Origin: Cellulomonas sp. RIT-PI-Y
Lineage (GTDB): Bacteria > Actinomycetota > Actinomycetes > Actinomycetales > Cellulomonadaceae
NCBI RefSeq assembly: GCF_025642745.1
Contig: NZ_JANZKP010000004.1
Location: 1-64,000, forward strand
Reading direction: 5' to 3'
Length of the DNA: 64,000 nt
The notes under the pieces are model-generated. The model saw only the letters and a list, made by a program, of their open reading frames with translations, was not told the DNA's origin and searched no databases. Position 1 is the first letter of the stretch, and each line of letters opens with the position of its first letter. Shown here piece after piece: positions 7,850-28,055 of this stretch. Position numbers and translations under genes: made by a program.

Positions 7850-8239
7850 ATGGCGAAGCTCAGCACCGAGGAGCTCATCGAGCAGTTCAAGGGTCTGACC
7901 CTGATCGAGCTCTCCGACTTCGTGAAGGCCTTCGAGGAGGTCTTCGAGGTCACCGCTGCCGCGCCGGCCGCCGTCGCCGTCGCCGCCCCCGCGGGTGGCG
8001 CTGGTGAGGCCGCTGCCGAGGAGGAGAAGGACGAGTTCGACGTCATCCTCGAGGCCGCTGGCTCCGGCAAGATCGCCGTCATCAAGGAGGTGCGCACCCT
8101 GACCTCCCTCGGCCTGAAGGAGGCCAAGGACCTCGTCGACGGTGCCCCGAAGCCGGTCCTCGAGGCCGTCAACAAGGAGACCGCGGAGAAGGCCAAGGCT
8201 GCCCTCGAGGGCGCCGGCGCCACCGTCACCGTCAAGTGA
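7850..8239 (+). CDS. rplL: 50S ribosomal protein L7/L12
   Basis: This 129-residue stalk protein has the usual N-terminal dimerisation domain ([13 protein letters not shown]). An Ala/Pro-rich hinge follows at about residues 41-58, then the C-terminal factor-binding domain with [20 protein letters not shown]. It recruits EF-Tu, EF-G, IF2 and release factors. ATG 7850 is preferred over an in-frame ATG at 7814: it follows a GGAAGGA site and gives the normal N-terminus. A terminator follows at 8276-8314. Confidence 0.97.
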   Translation: MAKLSTEELIEQFKGLTLIELSDFVKAFEEVFEVTAAAPAAVAVAAPAGGAGEAAAEEEKDEFDVILEAAGSGKIAVIKEVRTLTSLGLKEAKDLVDGAPKPVLEAVNKETAEKAKAALEGAGATVTVK

Positions 8240-8275
8240 CGCGCGCCCGGATCACTCGCTGATCCGGACCTCTCG

Positions 8276-8314
8276 CACGAGGCCCGTCCCGCAGCACGCG
8301 GGGCGGGCCTCGTG
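8276..8314 (+). terminator. Terminator after rplL
   Basis: An 11-bp stem (8276-8286 with 8304-8314) plus inner GC pairs forms a stable hairpin 37 bases after the rplL stop. Only weak T content follows. Confidence 0.7.
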
Positions 8315-8353
8315 TCATGTCGAACCGCCTCAGCCGCAGCGTCGGGTAGCCGC

Positions 8354-8377
8354 CGGAGCGACGGCGCCGTCGCTCCG
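8354..8377. repeat. Perfect 24-nt palindrome
   Basis: CGGAGCGACGGC is followed directly by its reverse complement, with no spacer. It could be a protein-binding site or a relic of a mobile repeat; nothing else in the interval explains it. Confidence 0.6.
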
Positions 8378-8552
8378 ACCCCGCGCCCATCCCCGGTGAC
8401 GTGCCGCCGCCTCCGCGTAGAGCCGAGTAGGTCGACCCGGGGTCGGGTGGTGCTGGGTGACCGTGGTGACATGGTCCGGGTGGACCCGGGTGCGGGCGAG
8501 CGGCGTCGAGTGGCGCACGTCCGGGTCGCTCGTCGGCCCGGACCCTCGTGGT

Positions 8553-8577
8553 GTCCTGGGTGGGGTCCACCCAGGAC
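8553..8577. repeat. Hairpin, 11-bp stem and 3-nt loop
   Basis: GTCCTGGGTGG (8553-8563) and CCACCCAGGAC (8567-8577) form a perfect inverted repeat 48 bases upstream of the next start codon. A terminator for an unseen short transcript or an operator are both possible. Confidence 0.5.
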
Positions 8578-8625
8578 CACCGGGGGGCCGCTGAGTGCCG
8601 TCGGGCCGGGCTAGGTTCCCCGCTC

Positions 8626-9663
8626 GTGACCGACACCCGCCTGATCCTGCGCACCGGCCGCCCCGCTCTCGATGCCGCCGCGGTGTCCGCCGACGGGCTG
8701 GACCTGGTGGTGCTGGACGACTGCGGTGACCTGGTCGGGGTGGACCTCGGCACGGGGGACCAGCGGGTGCTGTGCCGGGTGGAGCTGCCGCCGCTCCGGC
8801 AGCAGCCCGGCGACCGGCGGTTCACCCCCGAGGGCGTGCGGCTGTCCGTCACCGCCGACGCCGCGCTCGCGGTGCTGGTCCGGGACGGTGGCCGGGACGG
8901 GATCGTGGTCGACCTCGCCGTCGGGACGGTGCTCCGCCGCCTGGTGAACGACGGCCACCACTGCGCCACCGTGCGGTTCGCCGCCGCGCTGACCCGGCAC
9001 GGGGACCGTCGCCTGCTGGTGCACCGCACGGCCTGGAACCGGCTGGACGCCTCGGACGCGCTGACCGGCGAGCTGCTCACCGGCCGGGCACTCCCGGACG
9101 GGTCGGCCGGAAAGGACCCGGAGCACGATCTGGACTACTTCCACGGCTCGCTCGCGATCAGTCCCGGCGGTCGGTTCGTGGCGGACGGCGGCTGGATGTG
9201 GACGCCGATCGGCATCCTGCGGACCTGGTCGCTGCCGGACTGGCTGACCCGGAACCCCTGGGAGTCGGAGGACGGCCCGTCGGTGCGGCAGTCGGTGCTG
9301 AGCGACGACTGGGATCTGCCGATGACGTGGGTGACCGACGATCTGCTCGTGCTGGCCTGCCCGGGGGACTGGGACGACGAGGAGTTCGAGCAGATCCCGG
9401 CACCGCACCTGCGGCTGGTCGACCCGGCCGCACCCGAGGACGCCCCGCGACGCCGCATCCCGGTCGACCCGCTGCCCACCGCCCTGCTCACCGACGGGCG
9501 GCTGATCCTCGGCACCGTGGACGGCACCGCCACCGCCTGGGACCCGGACACCGGTGCGGTCGCCTGGCACTGGTCCGATCTCGCCCCGACCGTGATCGAC
9601 CACCGGGGCCGCCGCGCGGTCCGCGTCGACGGCACCACGATCACGGTCCGCGACCTGCCCTGA
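8626..9663 (+). CDS. Hypothetical beta-propeller (WD40/PQQ-like) protein
   Basis: The 345-residue protein contains repeated blade-like segments ending in short hydrophobic strands, such as [33 protein letters not shown] and [18 protein letters not shown]. The last fits a WD40/PQQ-type blade. There is no signal peptide or membrane segment, so it is probably cytoplasmic. The function is unknown; such propellers usually form protein-binding platforms. GTG 8626 is chosen because the first blade begins there, with a TAGGTT hexamer eight bases upstream. It lies alone between rplL and rpoB, each with its own signals, so it is not obviously part of either unit. Confidence 0.65.
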   Translation: MTDTRLILRTGRPALDAAAVSADGLDLVVLDDCGDLVGVDLGTGDQRVLCRVELPPLRQQPGDRRFTPEGVRLSVTADAALAVLVRDGGRDGIVVDLAVGTVLRRLVNDGHHCATVRFAAALTRHGDRRLLVHRTAWNRLDASDALTGELLTGRALPDGSAGKDPEHDLDYFHGSLAISPGGRFVADGGWMWTPIGILRTWSLPDWLTRNPWESEDGPSVRQSVLSDDWDLPMTWVTDDLLVLACPGDWDDEEFEQIPAPHLRLVDPAAPEDAPRRRIPVDPLPTALLTDGRLILGTVDGTATAWDPDTGAVAWHWSDLAPTVIDHRGRRAVRVDGTTITVRDLP

Positions 9664-9728
9664 GCTGCGCCGCGACGTCACCCGGCGCGCCGAGGTGACA
9701 GCTCGCGGGGGGCGCGTCTATCCTGCTC

Positions 9729-9757
9729 TGGACTTCCAGCGGAGTGTGGGCTACGCT
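9729..9757 (+). promoter_or_regulatory. Putative rpoB promoter
   Basis: TGGACT (9729-9734) and TACGCT (9752-9757) are separated by 17 bases. This would start the transcript near 9763 and leave an approximately 140-nt leader before the TTG start of rpoB. Confidence 0.5.
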
Positions 9758-9904
9758 AGCGCTTTGCGCTGGCCTGTGCCCGCGGCACTAGATAACCCGG
9801 ACCCTCCCGACATCGTCATGGTCGAGGTCGGAAAGTCCGAGGCGGGGTGCCGTGGAACGCCGGGTCAGATCGCAGGGAACTCGATCTGCTGGGAAGGACC
9901 CCTC

Positions 9905-13408
<3,504 letters not shown>

Positions 13409-13422
13409 CGCCGAGCCCCGAC

Positions 13423-13448
13423 GGGCCGGACCCCCACCGGTCCGGCCC
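13423..13448 (+). terminator. Hairpin between rpoB and rpoC
   Basis: A perfect 10-bp GC-rich stem (13423-13432 with 13439-13448) with a 6-nt loop lies 15 bases after the rpoB stop. It has no U-tract. It could be a partial terminator or a processing site between the two subunit genes. Confidence 0.5.
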
Positions 13449-13526
13449 GCCGGGCGCCGACACACCGACTTTGAGATTCCTCCGGGCGGGGACACCCCCA
13501 CCGGAACGCGAAGGAAGTAGGACCCC

Positions 13527-17393
<3,867 letters not shown>

Positions 17394-17421
17394 CTCGATG
17401 ACCTGATCGCCTGACGGCAGC

Positions 17422-17458
17422 CGAGGGGCTCCCCACCCGCGTGGTGGGGAGCCCCTCG
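17422..17458 (+). terminator. Terminator after rpoC
   Basis: A perfect 16-bp stem (17422-17437 with 17443-17458) with a 5-nt loop lies 28 bases after the rpoC stop. It separates the rpoBC unit from the str operon. Confidence 0.8.
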
Positions 17459-17534
17459 AGCATGTCCGGCGGTCGACGAGCCGGTGACGACGACGTGGCC
17501 CGGACCTGCGCAGTCGGCCCACAGCCGAACTGCT

Positions 17535-17563
17535 TTGATTCTGCGGTCAGGCGCGGGTAACGT
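17535..17563 (+). promoter_or_regulatory. Putative promoter of the str operon (rpsL-rpsG-fusA)
   Basis: TTGATT (17535-17540) and TAACGT (17558-17563) are separated by 17 bases. The resulting leader to rpsL would be about 225 nt. Confidence 0.55.
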
Positions 17564-17569
17564 AGGACA

Positions 17570-17794
17570 CCGTGCCCGCGCCGTCGGGCTCTCGCGCGCG
17601 CTCGCGCAATCGATCGGTTCCTCGCAGGATCGGTCGAGTGTGGAGCACCGGACGACACGCCCGGGCGCGGGGGTCGGTGGCGGGACGCAAGACCACTCCG
17701 GGGTAGCTGCACGACGGGCAGCGATCCGGGACGAGCCGGCCGTCCAGGGTGACGGGTGCCGGTCAGACCAACTCATCAACAAGACGGAGACGTA
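17570..17794 (+). promoter_or_regulatory. rpsL mRNA leader with shared ribosomal-operon element
   Basis: This untranslated stretch of about 225 nt holds no credible ORF. Positions 17653-17677 (CGACACGCCCG, four variable bases, CGGGGGTCGG) are identical at 23 of 25 positions to 23164-23188 in the rpsJ leader. The outer CGAC/GTCG ends can pair, so the element may be an RNA stem. Its role is unknown. Confidence 0.5.
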
Positions 17795-18163
17795 GTGCCT
17801 ACGATCCAGCAGCTGGTCCGCAAGGGCCGGCAGGCCAAGACCAAGAAGTCGAAGACGCCTGCTCTGAAGAGCTCCCCGCAGCGTCGTGGCGTGTGCACCC
17901 GCGTGTACACCACCACCCCCCGTAAGCCGAACTCTGCCCTGCGGAAGGTCGCCCGTGTGCGCCTCTCGACCGGCATCGAGGTCACCGCTTACATCCCCGG
18001 CGAGGGCCACAACCTGCAGGAGCACTCCATCGTGCTCGTGCGCGGCGGCGGCGTGAAGGACCTCCCCGGTGTGCGTTACCAGATCATCCGTGGTGCCCTG
18101 GACGCTCAGGGCGTGAAGAACCGTAAGCAGGCTCGTAGCCGCTACGGCGCGAAGAAGGGCTGA
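17795..18163 (+). CDS. rpsL: 30S ribosomal protein S12 with Arg43 and Gly86
   Basis: S12 sits at the decoding centre and controls translational accuracy. The 122-residue protein begins [13 protein letters not shown] from a GTG. Two residues are unusual. Position 43 (17921-17923, CGT) is Arg in TTTPRKPNS, where most bacteria have Lys. Position 86 (18050-18052, GGC) is Gly in [11 protein letters not shown], where Arg is usual; Lys88 is retained. Replacement of Lys43 by Arg is a classical streptomycin-resistance change, and position 86 is also a known site. Everything else is normal, and rpsG starts four bases after the stop. Confidence 0.97.
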   Translation: MPTIQQLVRKGRQAKTKKSKTPALKSSPQRRGVCTRVYTTTPRKPNSALRKVARVRLSTGIEVTAYIPGEGHNLQEHSIVLVRGGGVKDLPGVRYQIIRGALDAQGVKNRKQARSRYGAKKG

Positions 18164-18167
18164 ACCG

Positions 18168-18638
18168 ATGCCTCGTAAGGGTCCGGCCCCTCGTCGGCCG
18201 CTGATCGTCGACCCCGTCTACGGGTCCCCGGTCGTCACGCAGCTCATCAACAAGATCCTCCTGGACGGCAAGAAGTCCGTCGCGGAGGCCATCGTCTACG
18301 CCGCCCTCGAGGGCGTGCGTGAGAAGACCCAGTCCGACCCGGTGGTCGTGCTGAAGCGTGCGCTGGACAACGTCCGGCCGTCGCTCGAGGTCCGCTCCCG
18401 CCGCGTCGGTGGCGCCACCTACCAGGTCCCGGTCGAGGTCCGCCCGGTCCGCCAGACCACTCTGGCGCTCCGCTGGCTGACCGACTTCTCCCGCGCCCGT
18501 CGTGAGAAGACGATGACCGAGCGCCTGATGAACGAGATCCTCGACGCCTCCAACGGCCTGGGTGCCGCGGTGAAGCGTCGCGAGGACATGCACAAGATGG
18601 CCGAGTCCAACAAGGCGTTCGCCCACTACCGCTGGTAA
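18168..18638 (+). CDS. rpsG: 30S ribosomal protein S7
   Basis: S7 nucleates assembly of the 30S head by binding the 3' major domain of 16S rRNA. The 156-residue protein has the expected MPRKGPAP start, the [19 protein letters not shown] helix and the [24 protein letters not shown] C-terminus. It lies four bases downstream of rpsL and 42 bases upstream of fusA in the usual str order. The family's usual role as a feedback regulator of the operon cannot be judged from the spacing alone. Confidence 0.97.
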   Translation: MPRKGPAPRRPLIVDPVYGSPVVTQLINKILLDGKKSVAEAIVYAALEGVREKTQSDPVVVLKRALDNVRPSLEVRSRRVGGATYQVPVEVRPVRQTTLALRWLTDFSRARREKTMTERLMNEILDASNGLGAAVKRREDMHKMAESNKAFAHYRW

Positions 18639-18680
18639 TCCCAGCGGCTGAGCGAGCTCGATAATCGAGGGGCTGAACCT

Positions 18681-20783
<2,103 letters not shown>

Positions 20784-20894
20784 TCCCACAGGTCGTCATT
20801 ACCATCAACAACCCGACCCGTAGGACCGTTCGTCCGTGGGGCCACCAGCCCCACGTCGACCGGCAATCTCTACACCAGTCCTGAGGAGGACACA

Positions 20895-22085
<1,191 letters not shown>

Positions 22086-22115
22086 TCCCGCGCCCCTAGG
22101 GCACACCGTCTGACC

Positions 22116-22158
22116 CGAGAGGGCCCGGACATCCGTCGAGGATGTCCGGGCCCTCTCG
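22116..22158 (+). terminator. Terminator after tuf
   Basis: A perfect 19-bp stem (22116-22134 with 22140-22158) with a 5-nt loop lies 30 bases after the tuf stop. It ends the str operon. Confidence 0.85.
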
Positions 22159-22220
22159 CCGTACGTCCATCTGGCGTACAGCGGGCGCACCAGGGTCTCT
22201 GTGTATGCCACGCTTCGCCC

Positions 22221-22901
22221 ATGAAGATGTCGCTCGAGGAGTTCCGCCGGATCGCCGTGGTCCCGCGCAAGGTGGCCGGGTTCGCGACCGTGGTCGGCGG
22301 CATCCTGCTGCTGTTGCTGCTGAACAACGCCCGCTCGGCCTGGGAGTCGATGGACCGGAACCCGGGGGCCTCGTTCTGGGACCTGTTCTGGACCACGACC
22401 GGCACCGCCGGGAAGACCGACCCGATCCTGATCGCCCTGGTCTGGGGGCCGGTGGTGCTGCTGCCGATCATCCTGGTGCTGGTCGTCGTCGACCTGCTGA
22501 CCCACGAGGGCCGGGTCGACAAGGCGTACCAGCGGTATCTGCAGGACGGGTGGCTGGCCGAGCAGATCCCGACCGGGCTGACCGTGAAGGCGGGCCGGGC
22601 GCAGATCGAGGTCGTGGTGCTCTCCGGCCCCGGGCAACCCGCCTCCGGATTGGCCGAGGGCGTCGCACGGGTGGGGGCCCGGGTCTCGGCGATGGACAAG
22701 AAGCAGCGACGGGCGTGGGACGCCGCGGTCGCCGGGCGGGTGCAGACGGGGTTCGCGGTGGGGGAGCTGATGCCCGAGCTGCCGCCGATGGTCTTCGCCT
22801 GCGCGCGGCAGGGCAAGACGCCGCACGCGATCGTGATCGGTGGCGCGGACGGCCTGACGATCCTGGCCGTCAAGGAGACCCCGGCGGTCGCCCCGGCCTG
22901 A
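22221..22901 (+). CDS. Hypothetical membrane protein with two N-terminal TM segments
   Basis: The 226-residue protein has two hydrophobic segments near residues 18-36 ([14 protein letters not shown]) and 68-90 ([25 protein letters not shown]). A soluble C-terminal domain of about 130 residues follows. It contains no motif I recognise; it ends in alternating hydrophobic strands ([18 protein letters not shown]). The gene sits between the str terminator and the S10 promoter, so it is a separate unit. A CACGCT hexamer six bases before the ATG (22209-22214) suggests a leaderless transcript. Confidence 0.7.
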   Translation: MKMSLEEFRRIAVVPRKVAGFATVVGGILLLLLLNNARSAWESMDRNPGASFWDLFWTTTGTAGKTDPILIALVWGPVVLLPIILVLVVVDLLTHEGRVDKAYQRYLQDGWLAEQIPTGLTVKAGRAQIEVVVLSGPGQPASGLAEGVARVGARVSAMDKKQRRAWDAAVAGRVQTGFAVGELMPELPPMVFACARQGKTPHAIVIGGADGLTILAVKETPAVAPA

Positions 22902-22945
22902 GCGCGGGACGGGCCGCCCGGAGTGTGACGAAGGACCGGATTGGC

Positions 22946-22975
22946 TTGATCACGGGGGATCTGGCACACTAGACA
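22946..22975 (+). promoter_or_regulatory. Putative promoter of the S10 operon
   Basis: TTGATC (22946-22951) and TAGACA (22970-22975) are separated by 18 bases. The transcript would begin near 22982. Confidence 0.6.
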
Positions 22976-22981
22976 AGTTGC

Positions 22982-23225
22982 CCGAGGACGGGACTGTCTG
23001 TGTGCATGCGCACGGACCGGTCAACCGCGGCGGGCAGGGACGCGTTGTGAGTTCGAGAGGGGCCGGGGTCACCCGGTACCGGGCTCCCACATCACCATCG
23101 ATCCCATCAGAGTGTGTCGCCCCCGGGCGCCGCTGTGACCAGCGCAAAGGTACGTCGCTAACGCGACACGCCCGAGTGCGGGGGTCGGACAGAAGCAGTT
23201 CGAAGAGAGAGAAGTAGACGACGCC
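22982..23225 (+). promoter_or_regulatory. S10 operon mRNA leader
   Basis: The leader of about 244 nt before rpsJ contains no convincing ORF. Positions 23164-23188 repeat the 25-nt element found in the rpsL leader (23 of 25 identical), here 37 nt before the start codon instead of 117. A purine-rich GAAGAGAGAGAAG stretch precedes the ATG. Confidence 0.5.
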
Positions 23226-23534
23226 ATGGCGGGACAGAAGATCCGCATCCGGCTCAAGTCCTACGACCACGAGGTCATCGACAGCTCGGCGCGCAAGATC
23301 GTCGACACGGTGACTCGCGCTGGTGCGACGGTCGTGGGCCCGGTGCCGCTGCCGACGGAGAAGAACGTCTTCTGCGTCATCCGGTCGCCTCACAAGTACA
23401 AGGACAGCCGTGAGCACTTCGAGATGCGCACGCACAAGCGGCTGATCGACATCATCGATCCCACGCCGAAGGCGGTGGATTCGCTCATGCGTCTCGACCT
23501 GCCCGCGGACGTGAACATCGAGATCAAGCTCTGA
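23226..23534 (+). CDS. rpsJ: 30S ribosomal protein S10
   Basis: S10 is a head protein of the small subunit and, as NusE, a partner of NusB and NusG in transcription-translation coupling. The 102-residue sequence starts [16 protein letters not shown] and includes [20 protein letters not shown], typical of actinobacteria. It is the first gene of the S10 operon, with its promoter about 270 bases upstream. Confidence 0.97.
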   Translation: MAGQKIRIRLKSYDHEVIDSSARKIVDTVTRAGATVVGPVPLPTEKNVFCVIRSPHKYKDSREHFEMRTHKRLIDIIDPTPKAVDSLMRLDLPADVNIEIKL

Positions 23535-23556
23535 CGCTGGGAAGGAACTGATCTTC

Positions 23557-24216
23557 ATGGTTACCCAGCAGAACGCGCGCCCCGTGACGGCGGTGCTCGG
23601 GACCAAGCTCGGCATGACTCAGGTGTGGGACGCCGAAGGGCGTCTCGTCCCGGTCACGGTCGTGCAGGTCGGCAGCAACGTCGTCACCCAGGTGCGCTCC
23701 GCTGAGGCTGATGGCTACTCCGCGGTCCAGCTGGCCTTCGGCCAGATCGACCCGCGCAAGGTCACCAAGCCGCTCAAGGGCCACTTCGAGAAGGCCGGGG
23801 TCACCCCGCGCCGTCACGTGGCCGAGATCCGCACGACGAACGCGGCCGAGTTCACCCTCGGTCAGGAGATCACTGCCGAGGTCTTCGAGGCCGGGCAGCT
23901 GGTCGACGTGATCGGCACCACCAAGGGCAAGGGCACCGCCGGTGTCATGAAGCGCCACGGGTTCTCCGGTGTGGGCGCCTCGCACGGTGCGCACCGGAAC
24001 CACCGCAAGCCCGGTTCGATCGGTGGCGCCTCCACCCCGTCGCGCGTCTTCAAGGGTCTGCGCATGGCCGGCCGCATGGGCCACGTCCAGCAGACCACTC
24101 AGAACCTGACCGTCCACGCGGTCGACGCCGAGAAGGGCCTGCTGCTGCTCAAGGGCGCAGTTCCCGGCCCCAAGCGCGGCGTCGTCGTCGTGCGTACCGC
24201 CGTGAAGGGGGCATGA
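23557..24216 (+). CDS. rplC: 50S ribosomal protein L3
   Basis: L3 is an early assembly protein close to the peptidyl transferase centre. The 219-residue protein has [15 protein letters not shown] at the N-terminus. The central extension ([22 protein letters not shown]) carries the Gln/His-rich tip reaching into 23S rRNA. GGAAGGAA lies before the ATG. The stop overlaps the rplD start. Confidence 0.97.
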   Translation: MVTQQNARPVTAVLGTKLGMTQVWDAEGRLVPVTVVQVGSNVVTQVRSAEADGYSAVQLAFGQIDPRKVTKPLKGHFEKAGVTPRRHVAEIRTTNAAEFTLGQEITAEVFEAGQLVDVIGTTKGKGTAGVMKRHGFSGVGASHGAHRNHRKPGSIGGASTPSRVFKGLRMAGRMGHVQQTTQNLTVHAVDAEKGLLLLKGAVPGPKRGVVVVRTAVKGA

Positions 24217-24911
24217 CCGTCATGACCACCCAGACTGTCGACGTGCTCGACACCACGGGCAAGAAGGCCGGCACCGCCGACCTTCCCTCCGAGGTGTTCG
24301 ACGCGCAGACGAACATCCCGCTGATCCACCAGGTCGTCGTGGCGCAGCTCGCCGCGGCTCGCCAGGGGACCCACTCCACGAAGACTCGTGGCGAGGTCCG
24401 CGGTGGCGGCAAGAAGCCGTACAAGCAGAAGGGCACCGGCCGCGCCCGTCAGGGTTCGACCCGTGCGCCGCAGTTCGCCGGTGGTGGGACCGTCCACGGT
24501 CCGCAGCCGCGTGACTACTCGCAGCGGACCCCCAAGAAGATGAAGGCCGCGGCGCTCCGCGGTGCTCTGTCCGACCGGGCCCGTGCGGGTCGCGTCCACG
24601 TCGTCACCGGTTTCGGTATCGACCAGGCGCCGTCCACCAAGGCCGCTCTGGCCGTGCTCGGGCAGCTGTCCGAGCGCAAGCACATCCTGGTCGTGGTGGA
24701 GCGTCAGGACGAGCTCGCCCTGAAGTCGCTGCGCAACGTCGAGCGGGTCCACCTGCTCGTCGCCGACCAGCTCAACACCTACGACGTGCTCGTCTCGGAC
24801 GACGTCGTGTTCACCCAGGGTGCGCTCGACACGTTCCTGGCCGGCCCCGCCAAGGGCAAGTCGGTCACGGCCGTGGCGTCGTCCGCTGAGGTCGAGGAGG
24901 ACACCAAGTGA
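24213..24911 (+). CDS. rplD: 50S ribosomal protein L4
   Basis: L4 lines the nascent peptide exit tunnel. The 232-residue protein contains the conserved tunnel loop [15 protein letters not shown], with no change at the usual macrolide-resistance position. ATG 24213 overlaps the rplC stop (ATGA). A second ATG nine bases on (24222) is better spaced from the AAGGGGG sequence and would give 229 residues. In gammaproteobacteria L4 also represses the S10 operon; that is not shown here. Confidence 0.96.
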   Translation: MTVMTTQTVDVLDTTGKKAGTADLPSEVFDAQTNIPLIHQVVVAQLAAARQGTHSTKTRGEVRGGGKKPYKQKGTGRARQGSTRAPQFAGGGTVHGPQPRDYSQRTPKKMKAAALRGALSDRARAGRVHVVTGFGIDQAPSTKAALAVLGQLSERKHILVVVERQDELALKSLRNVERVHLLVADQLNTYDVLVSDDVVFTQGALDTFLAGPAKGKSVTAVASSAEVEEDTK

Positions 24912-25210
24912 CCACGGTCGCCAAGGACCCGCGCGACATCCTGATCGCGCCGGTCGTCTCCGAGAAGAGCTACGGCCTGATCGACGAGGGCAAGTACACG
25001 TTCATCGTGGACCCCCGCGCCAACAAGACCGAGATCAAGATCGCCGTGGAGCAGATCTTCGGCGTGAAGGTCTCCTCGGTGAACACCGCCAACCGGAAGG
25101 GCAAGGCGCGTCGGACGAAGTTCGGCATCGGTCGTCGTAAGGACACCAAGCGCGCCATCGTCACCCTCCGCGAGGGCACGATCGACATCTTCGGCGGGCC
25201 GGTCGGCTGA
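24908..25210 (+). CDS. rplW: 50S ribosomal protein L23
   Basis: L23 sits at the tunnel exit, where trigger factor and SRP dock. The 100-residue protein shows [15 protein letters not shown], the [15 protein letters not shown] strand and the long basic loop [19 protein letters not shown]. The GTG start overlaps the rplD stop (GTGA), indicating coupled translation. Confidence 0.97.
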   Translation: MTTVAKDPRDILIAPVVSEKSYGLIDEGKYTFIVDPRANKTEIKIAVEQIFGVKVSSVNTANRKGKARRTKFGIGRRKDTKRAIVTLREGTIDIFGGPVG

Positions 25211-25243
25211 CCGGGCCTGAGAGCAGAACGAGGACAGATCCCC

Positions 25244-26080
<837 letters not shown>

Positions 26081-26095
26081 TAGGAGCCGGGAGAC

Positions 26096-26377
26096 ATGCC
26101 TCGCAGCTTGAAGAAGGGGCCCTTCGTCGACGGGCACCTGCAGAAGAAGGTCGACGCGCAGAATGCGGCCGGCTCCAAGAACGTCATCAAGACCTGGTCC
26201 CGTCGTTCGGTCATCACGCCGGACTTCCTGGGCCACACGTTCGCGGTGCACGACGGTCGTAAGCACACGCCGGTGTTCGTGACGGAGGCGATGGTCGGGC
26301 ACAAGCTCGGCGAGTTCGCCCCCACGCGGACGTTCCGCGGCCACGAGAAGGACGACCGGAAGGGCCGTCGCCGCTGA
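26096..26377 (+). CDS. rpsS: 30S ribosomal protein S19
   Basis: S19 forms a head complex with S13 near the A-site tRNA. The 93-residue protein begins [15 protein letters not shown] and contains [19 protein letters not shown] and [14 protein letters not shown], all family signatures. GGAGCCGGGAG lies upstream of the ATG. Confidence 0.97.
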   Translation: MPRSLKKGPFVDGHLQKKVDAQNAAGSKNVIKTWSRRSVITPDFLGHTFAVHDGRKHTPVFVTEAMVGHKLGEFAPTRTFRGHEKDDRKGRRR

Positions 26378-26433
26378 CCCCCGGGTCAGTGAAGCGACAG
26401 CCTGGACGGCTGAGACAAGAAGGCAGGACAGCA

Positions 26434-26799
26434 ATGGAAGCCAAGGCGAAGGCGCGGTTCGTCCGCGTCACGCCCCAGAAGGCCCGGCGCGTCGTGGACC
26501 TCATCCGTGGCAAGCAGGCCGGCGAGGCCGTGCAGGTGCTGAAGTTCGCACCGCAGGCCGCGGGTGAGACGGTCCTCAAGGTCGTCGAGTCCGCGATCGC
26601 CAACGCCCGTGAGCTCGCGAAGCGGGACGGGGAGCGATTCGACGAGGGCACCTTGTACGTCGCAGAGGCGTTCGTCGACGAGGGTCCGACCCTCAAGCGG
26701 TTCCGCCCCCGGGCACAGGGCCGCGCGAGCCAGATCCTCAAGCGGACGAGCCACATCACCGTGGTCGTCGCTGAGCGTGAGACGAAGGGAAGGGCCTGA
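26434..26799 (+). CDS. rplV: 50S ribosomal protein L22
   Basis: L22 lines the exit tunnel with a long beta-hairpin. The 121-residue protein starts [20 protein letters not shown] and has the hairpin segment [16 protein letters not shown], wild-type for macrolide binding. ATG 26434, after AGGCAGGA, is preferred over the in-frame ATG at 26389 because it gives the normal N-terminus. Confidence 0.96.
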   Translation: MEAKAKARFVRVTPQKARRVVDLIRGKQAGEAVQVLKFAPQAAGETVLKVVESAIANARELAKRDGERFDEGTLYVAEAFVDEGPTLKRFRPRAQGRASQILKRTSHITVVVAERETKGRA

Positions 26800-26801
26800 C
26801 A

Positions 26802-27635
26802 GTGGGACAGAAGGTCAACCCGCTCGGGTACCGCCTGGGCATCACGACCGACCACCGTTCGCGGTGGTTCGCCGACTCGACCAAGCCGGGTCAGCGGTAC
26901 CGCGACTACGTCCGCGAGGACGTCCAGATCCGGAAGCTCATGAGCACCGGCCTGGAGCGCGCGGGCATCGCCAAGGTGGAGATCGAGCGCACCCGTGACC
27001 GGGTTCGCGTCGACATCCACACCGCGCGTCCGGGCATCGTCATCGGTCGCCGCGGCGCCGAGGCGGACCGCATCCGCGGCGAGCTGGAGAAGCTCACCGG
27101 CAAGCAGGTGCAGCTGAACATCCTCGAGGTGAAGAACGCCGAGATCGAGGCTCAGCTGGTCGCCCAGGGCATCGCGGAGCAGCTCGCTTCCCGTGTGTCC
27201 TTCCGCCGTGCGATGCGCAAGGGCATGCAGTCCGCGCAGCGCGCCGGTGCCAAGGGCATCCGGGTGCAGGTCTCCGGCCGCCTCGGCGGCGCGGAGATGA
27301 GCCGTACCGAGTTCTACCGCGAGGGGCGCGTGCCGCTGCACACCCTCCGCGCGAACATCGACTACGGCTTCTACGAGGCCCGCACCACCTTCGGCCGGAT
27401 CGGCGTGAAGGTCTGGGTCTACAAGGGCGACATGACCGAGCGCGAGTTCGCTCGCGAGCAGGCGTCGCAGGCACCGCGTTCCCAGGGCCGTGGCCGTGGC
27501 GAGCGCAGCGACCGCGGCGGCGACCGTGGCCCGCGTGGCGGTGGCCGTCGCACCGAGCGTTCCGACGCTCCGCGCGCGGCGCAGTCCGAGGCCCCGGCCG
27601 AGACCGCCGCTCCTGAGACCGGAACGGAGGCCTGA
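26802..27635 (+). CDS. rpsC: 30S ribosomal protein S3 with RG-rich C-terminal tail
   Basis: S3 is a head protein at the mRNA entry site with helicase-supporting KH domains. The KH region ([18 protein letters not shown]) and the C-terminal domain ([20 protein letters not shown]) are normal. At 277 residues it is about 45 longer than E. coli S3. The extra length is a tail from about residue 215, first rich in Arg and Gly ([20 protein letters not shown]) and then acidic and Ala/Pro-rich. Such tails are common in actinobacteria. GTG start, two bases after rplV. Confidence 0.96.
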   Translation: MGQKVNPLGYRLGITTDHRSRWFADSTKPGQRYRDYVREDVQIRKLMSTGLERAGIAKVEIERTRDRVRVDIHTARPGIVIGRRGAEADRIRGELEKLTGKQVQLNILEVKNAEIEAQLVAQGIAEQLASRVSFRRAMRKGMQSAQRAGAKGIRVQVSGRLGGAEMSRTEFYREGRVPLHTLRANIDYGFYEARTTFGRIGVKVWVYKGDMTEREFAREQASQAPRSQGRGRGERSDRGGDRGPRGGGRRTERSDAPRAAQSEAPAETAAPETGTEA

Positions 27636-27638
27636 GCC

Positions 27639-28055
27639 GTGCTGATCCCGCGTCGGCTGAAGCACCGCAAGCAGCACCACCCGAAGCGCTCCGGCGCTGC
27701 CACGGGTGGCACCACGATCGCGTTCGGCGACTTCGGCATCCAGGCTCTCGAGCCCGCCTACGTCACCAACCGGCAGATCGAGGCTGCTCGTATCGCCATG
27801 ACCCGCCACATCAAGCGTGGCGGAAAGGTCTGGATCAACATCTACCCGGACCGTCCGCTCACCAAGAAGCCCGCCGAGACCCGCATGGGTTCCGGTAAGG
27901 GTTCCCCGGAGTGGTGGATCGCCAACGTCAAGCCCGGTCGAGTGATGTTCGAGCTCGCCGGTGTCCCGGAGCCGCTGGCTCGCGAGGCTATGCGCCGCGC
28001 GCAGCACAAGCTCCCGATGAAGACCCGTTTCGTGGTTCGCGAGGGTGGTAACTGA
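27639..28055 (+). CDS. rplP: 50S ribosomal protein L16
   Basis: L16 helps position the A-site tRNA acceptor end. The 138-residue protein shows [17 protein letters not shown], then [23 protein letters not shown] and the [18 protein letters not shown] signature. It starts at GTG 27639 and its stop overlaps the rpmC ATG (TGATG). Confidence 0.97.
   Translation: MLIPRRLKHRKQHHPKRSGAATGGTTIAFGDFGIQALEPAYVTNRQIEAARIAMTRHIKRGGKVWINIYPDRPLTKKPAETRMGSGKGSPEWWIANVKPGRVMFELAGVPEPLAREAMRRAQHKLPMKTRFVVREGGN

Larger units (their letters stand above)
8315..8625. other. Gene-free interval between rplL and the beta-propeller gene
   Basis: No credible coding sequence was found in these 311 bases. The interval holds a perfect 24-nt palindrome (8354-8377), a hairpin with an 11-bp stem (8553-8577) and a TAGGTT -10-like hexamer (8612-8617) eight bases before the next GTG. 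The rest shows no recognisable signal. Confidence 0.6.

Noticed and set aside
8312-8614. Possible 100-codon gene after rplL
   Set aside because: Ser/Arg/Pro-rich translation without start signals, spanning two palindromes; third-position GC is not gene-like.
23042-23225. Short ORFs in the rpsJ leader as leader peptides
   Set aside because: No start codon there has a credible ribosome-binding site and none is positioned near a terminator/antiterminator pair.
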